A stretch of 64,000 nucleotides of DNA, from assembly GCA_015680905.1 (NCBI GenBank), contig CM027380.1, positions 55,445,001 through 55,509,000 on the forward strand. Reading direction: 5' to 3'. How positions within the stretch are numbered: position 1 is the first letter of the stretch; each line of letters opens with the position of its first letter. The notes beneath the pieces were generated by a model. That model had not been told where the DNA came from. It worked only from the letters and a program-made list of their open reading frames with translations, and ran no database searches. Shown one piece after another: positions 43,408-53,579 of this stretch. A program made the translations under genes and the position numbers. This DNA comes from Coptis chinensis (lineage: Eukaryota > Streptophyta > Magnoliopsida > Ranunculales > Ranunculaceae).

Positions 43408-46400
43408 CTAAGGGCCTGCTTGATAACCCATTTTCCCGCTGGCAAATCGATATTTTCCCCACTTAAAACCAAAAGATTTGCCGTTGCTTGTTGCGATATA
43501 TGGGTCGGCAAAAATAAAACCATTTAAAAAAACCCTCACGTGACCCTTTTTTCCCACTCCACAAAAAAAATAATCCAATCGAGGGCTAGATATATTTTGC
43601 TAAGGAAAATCGATGACAATTTTCCCACTTCAACTTAGGGTCTGCTTTGATAACCCATTTTCCCATTGGCAAATCGATATTTTCCCACTTAAAACACATA
43701 TTTGCCGCCGCTTGTTGCGATATATGGGTACGGCAAAAATAAAACCAATTTGTCGGCAAAACACTCACGTAACCATCTTATCCCACCGGAAGCAAAGTAA
43801 AAATTTATCCATGTGGGAGACGGATTTATTTTGCCACAAGAAAATTGACCAAAATTTTCCCACTCCATTTTCTTGTTTCGATCAACCACCCTAGTCTGCG
43901 ACAAACCCATTTGCTTTCTCCCTCTCTCTCTCAAGGTAAACTCTGCAACTCTCTCCCTCCCTCTCTCTCTAATTTGATTTTATTAAAAAATCAATTTTAA
44001 TTGGGTAACTGTTATTTCAATTTCAATTCAGATTTTGGGATAAAGTTTATTGATATAGTGAGTTTTAAGATGAAAGATTCAATATTGATTGTTCAGAAAG
44101 GAAAACAAATGCATGCCCAATTCTTTAAATTGAGAGAAATACTACATTATGGTGAAACTATGTTGAGTTTATCTTTATGAAGGTTTTATTTTGATCAGGT
44201 GTGGAGACAAATGATACGAACATCATTAGAAGTGGTTTGCTCTCCGGAAATTTTGAAAGAAGAAGCAAAGTTATCCGGGCTTCAGGAGTTAGGGAAGGTA
44301 ATATCGAAAGTAATTACAACTAATTTCATGTTTTAAGTAAAGTCTGCATGAGGGTGGTTTCTATAGACTAGAACACACCGATATTTTTATTATATTCTAG
44401 AAGTGTGATTAGTTGATGATTAGCATTTATCTTGTACGGGACAATGTCATTGATCTTTGGAATGTTGATGGCTCATTAGGTATAGTTTGTGCAGTGTCTG
44501 CAGTTAAGGTTTTGAAGATCGAAGGAAAGTTAGAAAATATAAGAAGACCGATAGAGGTCAGTGAAATATGATGCCACTTCGTGTTTTTGCTTTGCTGTGA
44601 TGACTATGCCAGCGGTGCACTATGTTGATATATTCCATGTGAATGCTTTTGGGGGTACCTTACGTAGTTTATGAATCATAATTCAAAAGTGAGTCCTGCT
44701 TGTTAAAGAAATATATACTAGCACCCGTTATAAATAGGTTTCACTTTGAGCACTGAATCGTGGTTATGTTCAGATCCGCAGTTGATTGAATACACGATAG
44801 GGAAACTAGACTACCATTTGACAAATTGAACCTTGACTTCCTGCGAGTGTTGTTTAACTTCCTATTAAGTAGAGCTAGAACAAACTTCTTGTCAAAGTAC
44901 TTAAGAATTGGATCACAAGAACATAAGATATAGGCATGATACTTGGTTGTTAGATAATCTGATCTTTCCCAGTTATTGCATACAGGTTTACATTTTGTTG
45001 AGCTAACATGCATGTCGGGTTTATAGCTATCCATCTTCAATTTGATTGTTCCCCGACATAATGAAGAGTTGATGCATCACAATTGTTTATTATAACCTGG
45101 CTTATTGTTGCTTCACTGCTTTCGAAACTTGCGGTGATTGCATTTAGTGATGAAGAGGGTGTTAGCTTTAAGACGACTTTTTAGGAAGTCTTCGCTTTAG
45201 TTGGAACTCTACCAGTCTCGGCATTGCTAATATCGATAAGAGGTTTAACCGACTCACTCAATTTATACATGGAATAATGCTTCTCTTTTTCACCTTGAGT
45301 TTGATGGATAAAACCTCATTCAGTGGGCAAAATCAAATCCAACATGCTCTCAAAGAGAACTCATTTGAGGGTACTTGAGGAAAGTCTTCTTCAACTCAAG
45401 TATAAGGAAGGATCGGTTTGGGGTTATATTGAGGTACTACTACATATCTTTGGCACTCTCACCGCCTATCACCGGATATATGTATATTCCTATCGTTCTC
45501 AAAGTCTTTTTGATTTTTGTCTCTTTTTTCCAAAGGTTCACATTGAACAAGGCCCATCTTTGGAATCACTTGGTCTTCCTCTTGGAGTAGTCAACGGCAT
45601 ATTTGGACAAACACGATTAAAGGTATGTAACATGTTACCTTGTTTTATCTGTTAAATTATTGTTTTAGTAGGTAGCTTCCAAGCTTTGGACTACCTTCCA
45701 TTACTTATCGCTCGGGTACTTATTCTTCTTGGGGAACTACATCCTTTTTAGACTCTTTATGGGTTTTGGAGAAGTTGTTAACCAAAGCTGGTCCGTGACA
45801 CCCATTCATTCCTCACACTTGCATGATTACTTGTATCTTTTGGTTCTCCATCCATGAAATGGTGATGTTGAAGGTTTGGAGACTTGTTTGGAAGTGAATA
45901 GATTGTTTAGTTGTAGTGTAACTGTGTGAGGGTTCTTTTAGTTGTGTTGTTATGTTCCAAGTTAAATTTTGTAGGCGGAGTGGAGTGTGTGTTGTGCAGG
46001 TGTGTGGGTGATGCTGCTGCTGACAAGTGTTGTTGTTGCTGCTGCTAACAAGTGATGCTGCCAGGTGATGGTGAGTGGTGCTACGGTGTTGCAGGTGTTG
46101 GTGGGTGGTGCTAAGGTGTTGCAGGTAGTGAGTGAGTGGTGCTCCTGAGAAATGCGTAAAAGTTTCACAAAGCTCCTGAGAAATTGTTCGAGTATAAACT
46201 GCAACTAGGTGACTTTGTTTTGTTATGCTTGTATTTTGTAGTAGCTGCACTCTTGAACCCAACACTGTGAAGTGTTTTTATCAATTTTTATTCGGAGAAC
46301 AAAGATGGGTGCAAAGTAAGAAATGTAATTTTCCTTCATGAGATCACAAGTCAATGTAAAAATATTCAGGGGTTCTTACTTGTAGACACATTACAATTTA

Positions 46401-46745
46401 ACTTCCAATGATATATCACTCTTTCTATCCATATGAACATGAATAATTTAAAGACGTGCACTAGTTGTTATGTGTTTTATCTTTTAAAATGTATGAACCA
46501 TTTTAAATACAAAATAATAAATTTTAAAATTTATTTGCCAGTGGAAAATTTTGTGTTATCAAGCACCGACAAAACTGGCAAATGACATTTGCCAAACATT
46601 TGCCGATTGATGCAAATTGTGCAAATAAGCAACGGCAAAACAAAAATTTTCCCACTAGGTATTTGTCTGGCAAATTTTTAAGTGGGAAATTATTTTCCTA
46701 TTATTTATTAGCCCAACAAGTGGGAAAATTTATCAAGCAGGCCCT
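43408..46745. mobile_element. inverted-repeat-bounded unit inside CACTA 2, Pack-MULE-like
   Basis: CTAAGGGCCTGCTTGATAA at about 43408 is exactly inverted at about 46727-46745. Inward similarity includes the TTTGCCGTTGCTT block and GGCAAA/TTTGCC words at 43440-43510 against 46540-46690. A second, diverged left-end copy (GGTCTGCTTTGATAACCCAT) lies at 43637. Between the arms is the captured allantoate amidohydrolase segment. Long TIRs plus a captured gene suggest a Pack-MULE, but I could not find a 9-bp target duplication, so the class is uncertain. Confidence 0.55.
44199..45622 (+). pseudogene. AAH: captured fragment of allantoate amidohydrolase gene, several exons with introns
   Basis: Exons 44199-44297 (EILKEEAKLSGLQELGK, then GTAATA), about 44459-44556 (GSLGIVCAVSAVKVLKIEGK, RRPIE, then GTCAGT), about 45133-45240 (VIAFSDEEGVSFKTTF, TLPVSALLIS), 45323-45433 (QLKYKEGSVWGYIE, then GTACTA) and 45536-45622 (VHIEQGPSLESLGLPLGVV, FGQTRLK, then GTATGT) follow the order of plant allantoate amidohydrolase, the M20-family ER enzyme of purine-ureide breakdown. 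The Asp-Glu-Glu and His-Glu metal-ligand motifs (SDEEG, HIEQGP) are visible. The N-terminus, several intervening exons and the whole C-terminal part are missing, there is an in-frame stop after KTTF, and one acceptor is altered. Confidence 0.9.
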
Positions 46746-46892
46746 TAGTGATTGGCAAATCATAATCGCTACTCTCTCCCTCTTTTTCTCAAAGCCGACG
46801 GTGTTGATTCGACCAAGGTCTGAATCTCTTTCTTGAAATAAATAAATATTTCGATTAGTTAAAATAATAAATATTTTGGTTTGTAGTTGCAG

Positions 46893-47149
46893 GAGTTGGA
46901 TGAGATGAAGAAAAGATTGAAAGAGATGGAAGATGAAGCAAAATTTGCTTTGAGAGAAATGCAAGCTAAAGTTGAAAAAGAAATGGGTGCTGTTCAAGGT
47001 CACCAATCTTTTCTTTTTTTAATTTATTAAACACTGTTCATTTCTTGTTATTTATTATTTTGTCTTTTTTATGTAGATCCTGCTAATGCAGCTTGCGAAT
47101 CAAGTTTAATAAGGAGGAAATTGATTCTCGGTCGGTGTTCGTTGGTAAT
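46893..47149 (+). pseudogene. captured fragment of a nuclear poly(A)-binding protein (PABN) gene
   Basis: Exon 46893-46998 reads ELDEMKKRLKEMEDEAKF, then ALREMQAKVEKEMGAVQ, the coiled-coil segment of PABN/PABPN1. After a 78-bp intron, exon 47077-47149 reads DPANAA and, after a small frame change, EEIDSRSVFVGN, the start of the RNA-recognition motif (RNP2 strand), then a GTAAGT donor. The rest of the RRM is absent. The intact plant protein binds poly(A) tails in the nucleus. Confidence 0.9.
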
Positions 47150-47151
47150 GT

Positions 47152-49935
47152 AAGTTTTTTTAATGCGATCTTAAGGAGTCAAATTAGTGAGTTATCGACC
47201 TAGATAGTTCCAAATATCTTAATATGGTGACAGTCATGAACTAAATGAGTTTCCAGCAAGTCACATGGACGTGTATGATTGATCGACAAGTGACAACTAA
47301 TGCGAAGTTTGCCATAAAATTTTGTTTGAACTTGGGATTAGCGGCACCATTTTAAACCGCCCTTTTACTACAACGATGCTTTAAGTGACTAAGTGTCCGG
47401 TTCTTATCCACTAGGGATTTCAACCATTATTTTATGTAGATTGAAAAGGAAAAGGAAAAGGAAAAATGATTTGGAGATCGAAGGGGGAAGTCCGGAACGC
47501 GCGGTAGAAGAATAACAAATGAGACTGGGGAGAGCAATGGAAAAGCGAGTTGTAGTAACCTACTTGAGAGGTTAAGAGTGCATAAGAAAAAAGCTTCCAA
47601 GTAAAACAAAGAAGCATATAGTGCATGATTGGAACTTGAGATGCTTGTTGTGAGTTGTGGCAATGCTCCTATAAAATCCTTTATAGATGATTGACCATTT
47701 TGCATCGTTTTGAGACGATAATTGTCATTAGTTTGCACCTTGAGATAGAAAGTCATTACCTCCGTGATGTATGTTTCTAGAGGTTTACATTAACTTTCTC
47801 TCTCAAATTTTCACCCTATTTTTCTTATTCAAAGATTTCAAACTAGTGTTTTTCATGTTTATGTAGATTGAATTGGATTTTGAGTTGTTCGAGTAGATCG
47901 ATATGTTTTCTTCATCAAATTAGTGATTTCGAAATGTTGATTGAAGTAGTTGTTTGATACTCTGCTATGTAAGTATGTAACATTCATTTTTCATATTTAT
48001 TTCATTTAGTTGTTCGATTGAGTTATTTCAATTTGAAATCATTTTATTTCAATTATTTCGATTGAATAATTTTAGTTTAATCTCTCGTGGAGATGCTACT
48101 ATTGCTAGTTGAAACAAGAGTTGTGACCGCATGTTGAAACAAGATAACTATATGCATTGCATGGATTGACTGTTATTGTTAGTTGTTTGGACACTTAACC
48201 TTGAACTTTTGAATCTAGCCATACATTCTACTCTCCAATTTGATAAATCTTCCATATCAATGCCCTGATTTTGTGCCTTAATGATTTATTGCTTCATCGC
48301 TCTTAAATCCATAAAATATGTGTGCTTCGATTAAGTAGAATGTCCTGTCTTTTTATGTTTCGATTTCTTCCGCGTTGCTAAGTTAGTACTTTAAATCCGA
48401 CTACTAATATTTATCACCAAATTATGTGTAATAGCACAAACTTTATGTTTTTCAATTTGGGGTTAAAAGGGCATGTATGGTTGACATTTTTTCTTTGAAA
48501 GAATTAAAGTTGGTTCATTTGTGAGTTTGATTTGTTTGTTTGGGATAATTTTGACCTGTTTTTGTTTTAGCTTAATGTTAAGATCATTCAAACCATGTCC
48601 TAAGGGTGTCTTAGTGTAACAAATTGAGTAAAATATGTTTATAGTTTATTAATGACTTGTTTTAATATGTAATAATTATAGCTAAAATGGGCAATTAAAA
48701 CATGCCTTGCAGTAATGAATAATCAATGGAAAACATAGTCATGGGTTTTATTAAAAGAAGAATCATTGGTAAATGGAAGTAGTGTGTTTTTTTCAGTGTT
48801 ATGGAAATTGGTAAAAGGTGTCACCATACTTAGGTACTTACTCATTCGACATTGTTATTGAGTACCTTTCTTATTTTGAATGATTAATTACTTATTTTGA
48901 TATTGAGTACCTTTCTTACAGGGATTGTGAGCATGATGGTTAGTTGATAGTTGCTTCGGTAAGGCCTTAAAGAAAGATTAGGGGGGGTGATTGAGTTACT
49001 CAAATTTCTTTTCTATAGGGGTAGTCCTAAATCAGGTTGTTAGTGCTTATAGTGATTGGCCTTACTATTTTTGTTGGACAGATTTGGGTGTATTTGTTTT
49101 GACCTAGGGTGTATTTGTTATGATTATGAATGCTGGTTAGTGTCTCTTCACTTGAATAAGGAAAAAATACTACATTTTTGGCAAAACTTACTCGCTTAGT
49201 TAACCAGTGGTAGCATCCAACTCAACTTGCAGGGGTGCACTGATTGGATTGCTTATTGCCCCCCTAAATAGATCATAAATGCTCTCCTTCTCCAAGTACC
49301 CACATGCTCCTAGAACTTCACCGACCTAATTTATAGAGAGACTCTAATCAATATACACAAATATGCTCGACCTACGACCAAACAGTTTCACACACTTAAG
49401 CCGGGTGAAATGGAAGTACGTCCTTAGAATGCGTTGTTTTGACCAACACTAGAAGGCTCTAGCGATGATCACTAACACTAGAGGATTCCTATTTCAAGTA
49501 TAACAACAAAAGTTCTCTTTTTCTTGAAGCAAGATTTATTCTCGTAAATGAATGGGTTAAGGTGGAGTTCCATCCAAGATGCTCCCTGTTGAGGCTCACA
49601 AGATCGCAACTTACCCTACTTTTCCAGTACCAGATTTTCATATTCAAAGATTCATATCTCTCGCATCGACATCACGCTGCTGCCTACGTTGGGACCATTT
49701 CTCTCGTGCTAACTGCCCCACAGTTCACACTTATATGCAATTTTTAATTTCCGATTCGCTATGATTTTAATGCCTGGTAATTTTGAATTTTCAAAAATTT
49801 AGGAAGAGACAAGTAAAAGTAGTACCATAGTGAAGGTACATAAAGGATTAAATTAAATGAAGTACTAAAGACGTCTCCAATTAGACTTCCCACTAGCGAT
49901 TGTGAATTAAATGTTTTGCATTTATCTTATTGTGA
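47152..49935. other. CACTA 2 interior without recognised genes
   Basis: This is AT-rich non-coding sequence. The open frames at 49562-49764 have no family resemblance I can name. Some of it may be introns or flanks of the captured PABN or Ulp1-like donors. Confidence 0.5.
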
Positions 49936-49937
49936 AG

Positions 49938-50380
49938 TCGCGGGTCCTCACATTGCAAAGGGTTGATGGGAAACGAGTTCATTTGAAGTGGGACAAGTTG
50001 ATCAAGGTAAACAAATCCTACACATTATTGTCTTTTTCTTTGAAAAGTATATGTTTACATATGTTGTGAGTCTATATGTTAGGGCCCATATCAACCAGGT
50101 GGCACAGAGTGTGGGTATTATACAATGAAGTTTATGAGGGAAATAGTAGAAGGATGTTCAACTAGATTAGTTGAAAATAAGGTATTCGAAAGTTTTGACG
50201 AACACTTTATTTGGCTCAAAGACTTCGCCTTATTCTTATATATATAGTAACTCCACATGTTGTGCTTTGACTCATCCAGATGACAAATTTAGAACTGAAG
50301 GAGACATACACGCCAGATGAACTTGACGGTGTTCGACTCGATATTATTCAGTTCATCCAGGAAAATGGGGTGTTTTAAGT
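49938..50380 (+). pseudogene. Ulp1-like (C48-type) cysteine protease C-terminal fragment
   Basis: Three likely exons are seen: 49938-50007 (RVDGKRVHLKWDKLIK, then GTAAAC), 50083 onward (GPYQPGGTECGYYTMKFMRE, where TECG holds the catalytic Cys of the family) and about 50281-50380 (ELKETYTPDELDGVRLDIIQ). The PGGTECGYY motif is the classic end of the Ulp1-like domain found in many plant CACTA and Mutator elements. The His and Asp part of the catalytic triad is absent. Whether this is a relic of a CACTA gene or a captured piece is open. Confidence 0.82.
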
Positions 50381-50689
50381 TTAATGAGGATGAGTTTTAG
50401 CTATGTTAGGACCACTCCAGGTTTAATTTATGAGTCTTACCTTTTAATTTATGAAAAGGAATTTGAAGTTTGTTTTCTTAGTGCACTCAAAAATTAATGA
50501 AAGTTTATTATTATTATTATTATCTTTTTTGCAATGTTTGATAGTTTATTGTACATTTTGGAATTTGTTAGGAAGATGGAAATGTTGTATGTAGGTGGCC
50601 GTGGTAAATTTTGTTATGAGGTTCGGTTTTAAGTGGAAGAATTTACTAGCATTATTATTAAAAAAACAATATATATATATATATATATA

Positions 50690-50975
50690 TACCACGGTTT
50701 GGCATAAACCGTAGTGTTTAGTATAACTATATATCACGGTATTATAACACATACACTAATATAAACCACGGTTTCAATAGCTTATATGCCACGGTTACAT
50801 TGACAACCGTGGTATATAATGGGCATACAAACCACGGTTCTTTGAAAAAACCGTGGTATCAATTTAAACATATATACCACAGTTTTGTTATTATTATATA
50901 CCACACCACCTATTGTCACGGTTGTATAACAGTGGTAAATATATTTATACCACACTTAAAAACAGTGGTATAAGT
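50690..50975. repeat. right subterminal repeats of CACTA 2
   Basis: ACCACGGTTTGGC, AAACCGTAG, AACCACGGTTTC, GCCACGGTTAC, AACCGTGGTAT, AACCACGGTTC and AACCGTGGTATC occur as alternating hairpin pairs, next to a (TA)n run at 50670-50690. The density is greater than at the left end. Confidence 0.85.
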
Positions 50976-51379
50976 GTCATTCTGTAGTAGTGAGTTGACA
51001 GCCAGTTTTTATTGGAGACGGAAGTATGGATTGCGGAGAACTTCTTATAACTGATTTTGTCCATTTTCCATGGTTAGGAAGGAAAAAGAGAGGGAAAAAA
51101 AGGGGACCATCTAAAGATACCCTATAGAAACTAGGAATTTTCAAACATTATGAGGAAAACGATAGTGTGTAGAACAGTGACAATTTTCCTTTTTTTTTAT
51201 ATACAGAACACAGTTGACATTCAAGATGCCAAATTGAATCCAATTCCAGTTCCTGTGGGCAAACATGAAGTTATAGGCCTATAACTTCTAATGGCTTCCT
51301 AAACTTGGTTTTCATCAATAATAGCATCATAGTTCATAGTTCAAACAGAATGTTACATCTTATGGTGATTTTGTTTCCT

Positions 51380-52032
51380 CATTCAAAGTATACTTCAAAG
51401 ACAAATGATAGGACACACTGAATACTATCAGTGTATCAGAGTTCAAAATTTAAGGATTAATGTTTCCTTATACCTTTTAGTTTTCCTTATACCTTTTATG
51501 ACCAACAGTTTGAAAAATAAGAGTTGTTCCTTGTTTCTACAACTTAAAACCTAACATTTACAAGATCGATCTTGTGAAATGATTGTCATCCAACTGGCAC
51601 AAAACTATAAGCACAAGACACCCCTAAAAATGACACAAACATAAGGTGCCTCCATCCAACCTTATGCCCTACCACAACTCACTCTCACCTGAAAAAGATG
51701 AAATGAACTTCGCTTCAACCATTTCTCTGAGGGCGGCGTACCACCACAGGAAATTGTCTGATATGCCAATCACCAACCTATAGGTTATGACCTAAACAGA
51801 AACATCTTAGCTTTTACAGATGCGCTCCATGAACCTATGCATATGGAGATTCACAACGATTGAAATCGAAGGCACAAAAATCACCTGGTGCTATGGGTAA
51901 AACAATTCTAGCAACAAGGTGTCGCGAGCGTTGGTTATATAAATGTGAAACATAGTCATTCAAAGTATACTTCAAAGACAAATGATAGGACACACTGAAT
52001 ACTGTAAGTGTATCAGAGTTCAAAATTTAAGG
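51380..52032. repeat. two 76-bp direct repeats separated by 501 bp
   Basis: CATTCAAAGTATACTTCAAA through GAGTTCAAAATTTAAGG is found at 51380-51455 and 51957-52032 with about two mismatches. It could be a duplication accompanying an insertion or the ends of a very small element, but no TG-CA termini are seen. It lies between CACTA 2 and the right TIR of Mutator-like element 2. Confidence 0.85.
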
Positions 52033-52764
52033 TATAAGGTATATTTGGAACAAAGTCGACTTATATAGACCAAATATGCATTTCTAGTTCTAAAATACTT
52101 GCATTATTCTTGTCCTACTTGGAAAACTAAAACGTTTTCTTCACAAATTTGTAAACACAAACAAGAACTCGAGTAAAAAACTAACTACATAGCTATGAAT
52201 CAAGTATGAAGATTATACCCATTACCCAAATCTTAAAAACAAATAATCAAACCATAAGACAACACAGTTAAACAAAAGTTAAGTTAAAATGGGTAATAAA
52301 AAAGTTCTTATTACCTTAAACACTTGGTTTCCTCAAATTATCAAGAGTCGCCTGGTGGTAATGGTCATTCAATGAAAAAATCAAATCTTGCAGCTGCCAA
52401 TAAAACATCACCACATATCAGCTAAACACGTTAAAAACTTATACATTACAACATTGAAATAAACATAACATTACCAGATAACCTAGCCTTTAAACATGAT
52501 TCAAGGACTTCCACAGATTGCGATTTGGGCCCAAGTGTTCCAACGATTTTAGTCAAATATGGTAAAAAACTTAACACGTTTTAAAACTCATTTTTTATTA
52601 TAACATCTTAAAAATAGGAAGAAGAATTTAAAAAAAAAAAGGTGGCTCACAATGTTGTATTTTAGAGGAGGAAGAAAGAGAACAGCCGAAAGAGAAAGTG
52701 AAAAGTGAAAAGTGAAAAGAGAAAACAAAGTTTTTGGTTTTTGAGGCCCAGGGGGGGTGTGCCC

Positions 52765-52848
52765 AATGATAATTTTAAATTTGGAGTCTGCTTTGAGAAA
52801 AAATGGGGTCTGCCTTGAGAGATATGGGGTCTGTATATAGTCCTTCCC
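52765..52848 (-). repeat. right terminal inverted repeat of Mutator-like element 2
   Basis: TTTGGAGTCTGCTTTGAG, AAATGGGGTCTGCCTTGAGA and ATATGGGGTCTGTATATAG are the inverted counterparts of the left-end blocks. Just inside lies a minus-strand CT-rich tract (52670-52740) that looks like a 5' UTR and could belong to the leader of the PMD transcript. Confidence 0.85.
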
Positions 52849-53244
52849 AATACATATTATAAATACGAAAAGATAAACACTTTCAAAAGATTGGTTAGTT
52901 AATAATACTGAAAGTTTGACGTCTTCTTTATAATGAAAAAAAAATTCTAAATGTTATAGTAATGTGGACAAATTATTTTGCAATGGAGGCGTACGCATAC
53001 ACTTCAGGATCGCCTCAGCGCTTCATGAAAGCCTCACACATTGAAGCGTACGCTTCCAATGTAAAAGGCACCTCGCTCAACGCTTCTAGGTCCGCCTCGC
53101 CTCAAACGCCTTTTAAAACACTGCTCTAAAGTACTAGAATTACAATCTGGTGTTTCATTATTTCAGCTGAAAACTTCCATTCTTCAAACTATTCAATAAA
53201 ATTCCAAATAATGAAAGCCCAAGTCAAGGTATAAAGAAATATGC

Positions 53245-53439
53245 TCATCCGTTTTCCTTGATAAGTCCTTCTCTTGTTCGTTTACGAACTCTAGCCGAAT
53301 CACCAATAATAGTAGGAACAATCTCGAGTTTAAGAACTCGATCAGAGAAATTAATATCATTGAATGCAAACTGAAAATCAGGTTTAGATGATGATGTAAC
53401 TCTTCCACTACTTCCAACTGAACCAAAATCTGATTCCAT
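53245..53439 (-). pseudogene. first exon of LRB/POB1-like BTB gene, copy A
   Basis: Minus-strand [12 protein letters not shown] then [20 protein letters not shown] and [15 protein letters not shown] match the N-terminus of LRB/POB1 proteins (FAFNDSNFSDR-like core and a basic nuclear-localisation-like patch before a KKEN/KKDN segment). The usual donor after the basic segment reads GGATGA here, so the GT may be lost and a stop follows. The next recognisable exon of this copy lies 22.8 kb downstream at 30436, beyond the hAT nest. Confidence 0.85.
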
Positions 53440-53579
53440 ACTACTGTGGTTTGGGAAACGAAAGCAGCCAAGCAGGTAATGCATGTAGTGCTCGTTTCAG
53501 TATCCTTACTTCGCCCAGTTGAATCATGGTTAATGTGAAGCCCAAGCCCAAGACCAATCAATATCCTCGTACACATTCA

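Larger units (their letters stand above)
42965..50992. mobile_element. Pack-CACTA element 2, 8.0 kb
   Basis: The left end CACTACTACAGAATGACAC and the right end, ending GTGTCATTCTGTAGTAGTG, are near-perfect inverted repeats. Subterminal zones are filled with ACCACGGTT and its complement. The 3-bp flanks (ACG left, AGT right) do not match, so a target duplication is not demonstrated. The interior carries fragments of allantoate amidohydrolase, nuclear poly(A)-binding protein and an Ulp1-like protease, all plus strand and with introns, and no CACTA transposase. Terminal and subterminal motifs differ from CACTA 1, so the two belong to different families. Confidence 0.85.
31166..52848. mobile_element. 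Mutator-like element 2 carrying OTU-transposase and PMD genes, 21.7 kb with nested insertions
   Basis: The ends are inverted repeats. The left GGGAATTGCTATATACAGAC then CCCATATATCTCAAGGCAGA matches the complement of 52785-52848 (right end GTCTGTATATAGTCCTTCCC). The AT-rich flanks ATTTAATAT and AATACATAT agree at 6 of 9 positions, so the target duplication is uncertain. Within are an OTU-domain MULE transposase gene reading right from the left TIR and a PMD gene reading left from the right side, an inward-facing pair. A solo LTR (1.6 kb) and a CACTA element (8.0 kb) inserted later; without them the element is about 12 kb. It sits inside a hAT element. Confidence 0.78.
30918..53123. mobile_element. 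hAT element interrupted by a Mutator-like element
   Basis: The 8-bp direct repeat CTCTAAAG occurs at 30910-30917 and 53124-53131. The ends are inverted: CAATCTTTTAAAA on the left and the complement of CAGTGTTTTAAAAGGCG on the right, typical of hAT termini. The two arms (30918-31165 and 52849-53123) total about 520 bp and are rich in AGGCG/CGCCT motifs. They encode nothing, so the original insertion was a small non-autonomous hAT element. Everything between is a later Mutator-like insertion. It lies about 115 bp inside the first intron of LRB-like copy A. Confidence 0.82.

Noticed and set aside
44199..45622. Functional allantoate amidohydrolase
   Set aside because: Most exons are missing, a stop follows KTTF and it is inside nested transposons.
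31157..52857. ATTTAATAT/AATACATAT as a firm 9-bp TSD of Mutator-like element 2
   Set aside because: Only six of nine positions agree in an AT-rich context, so I leave it as uncertain.
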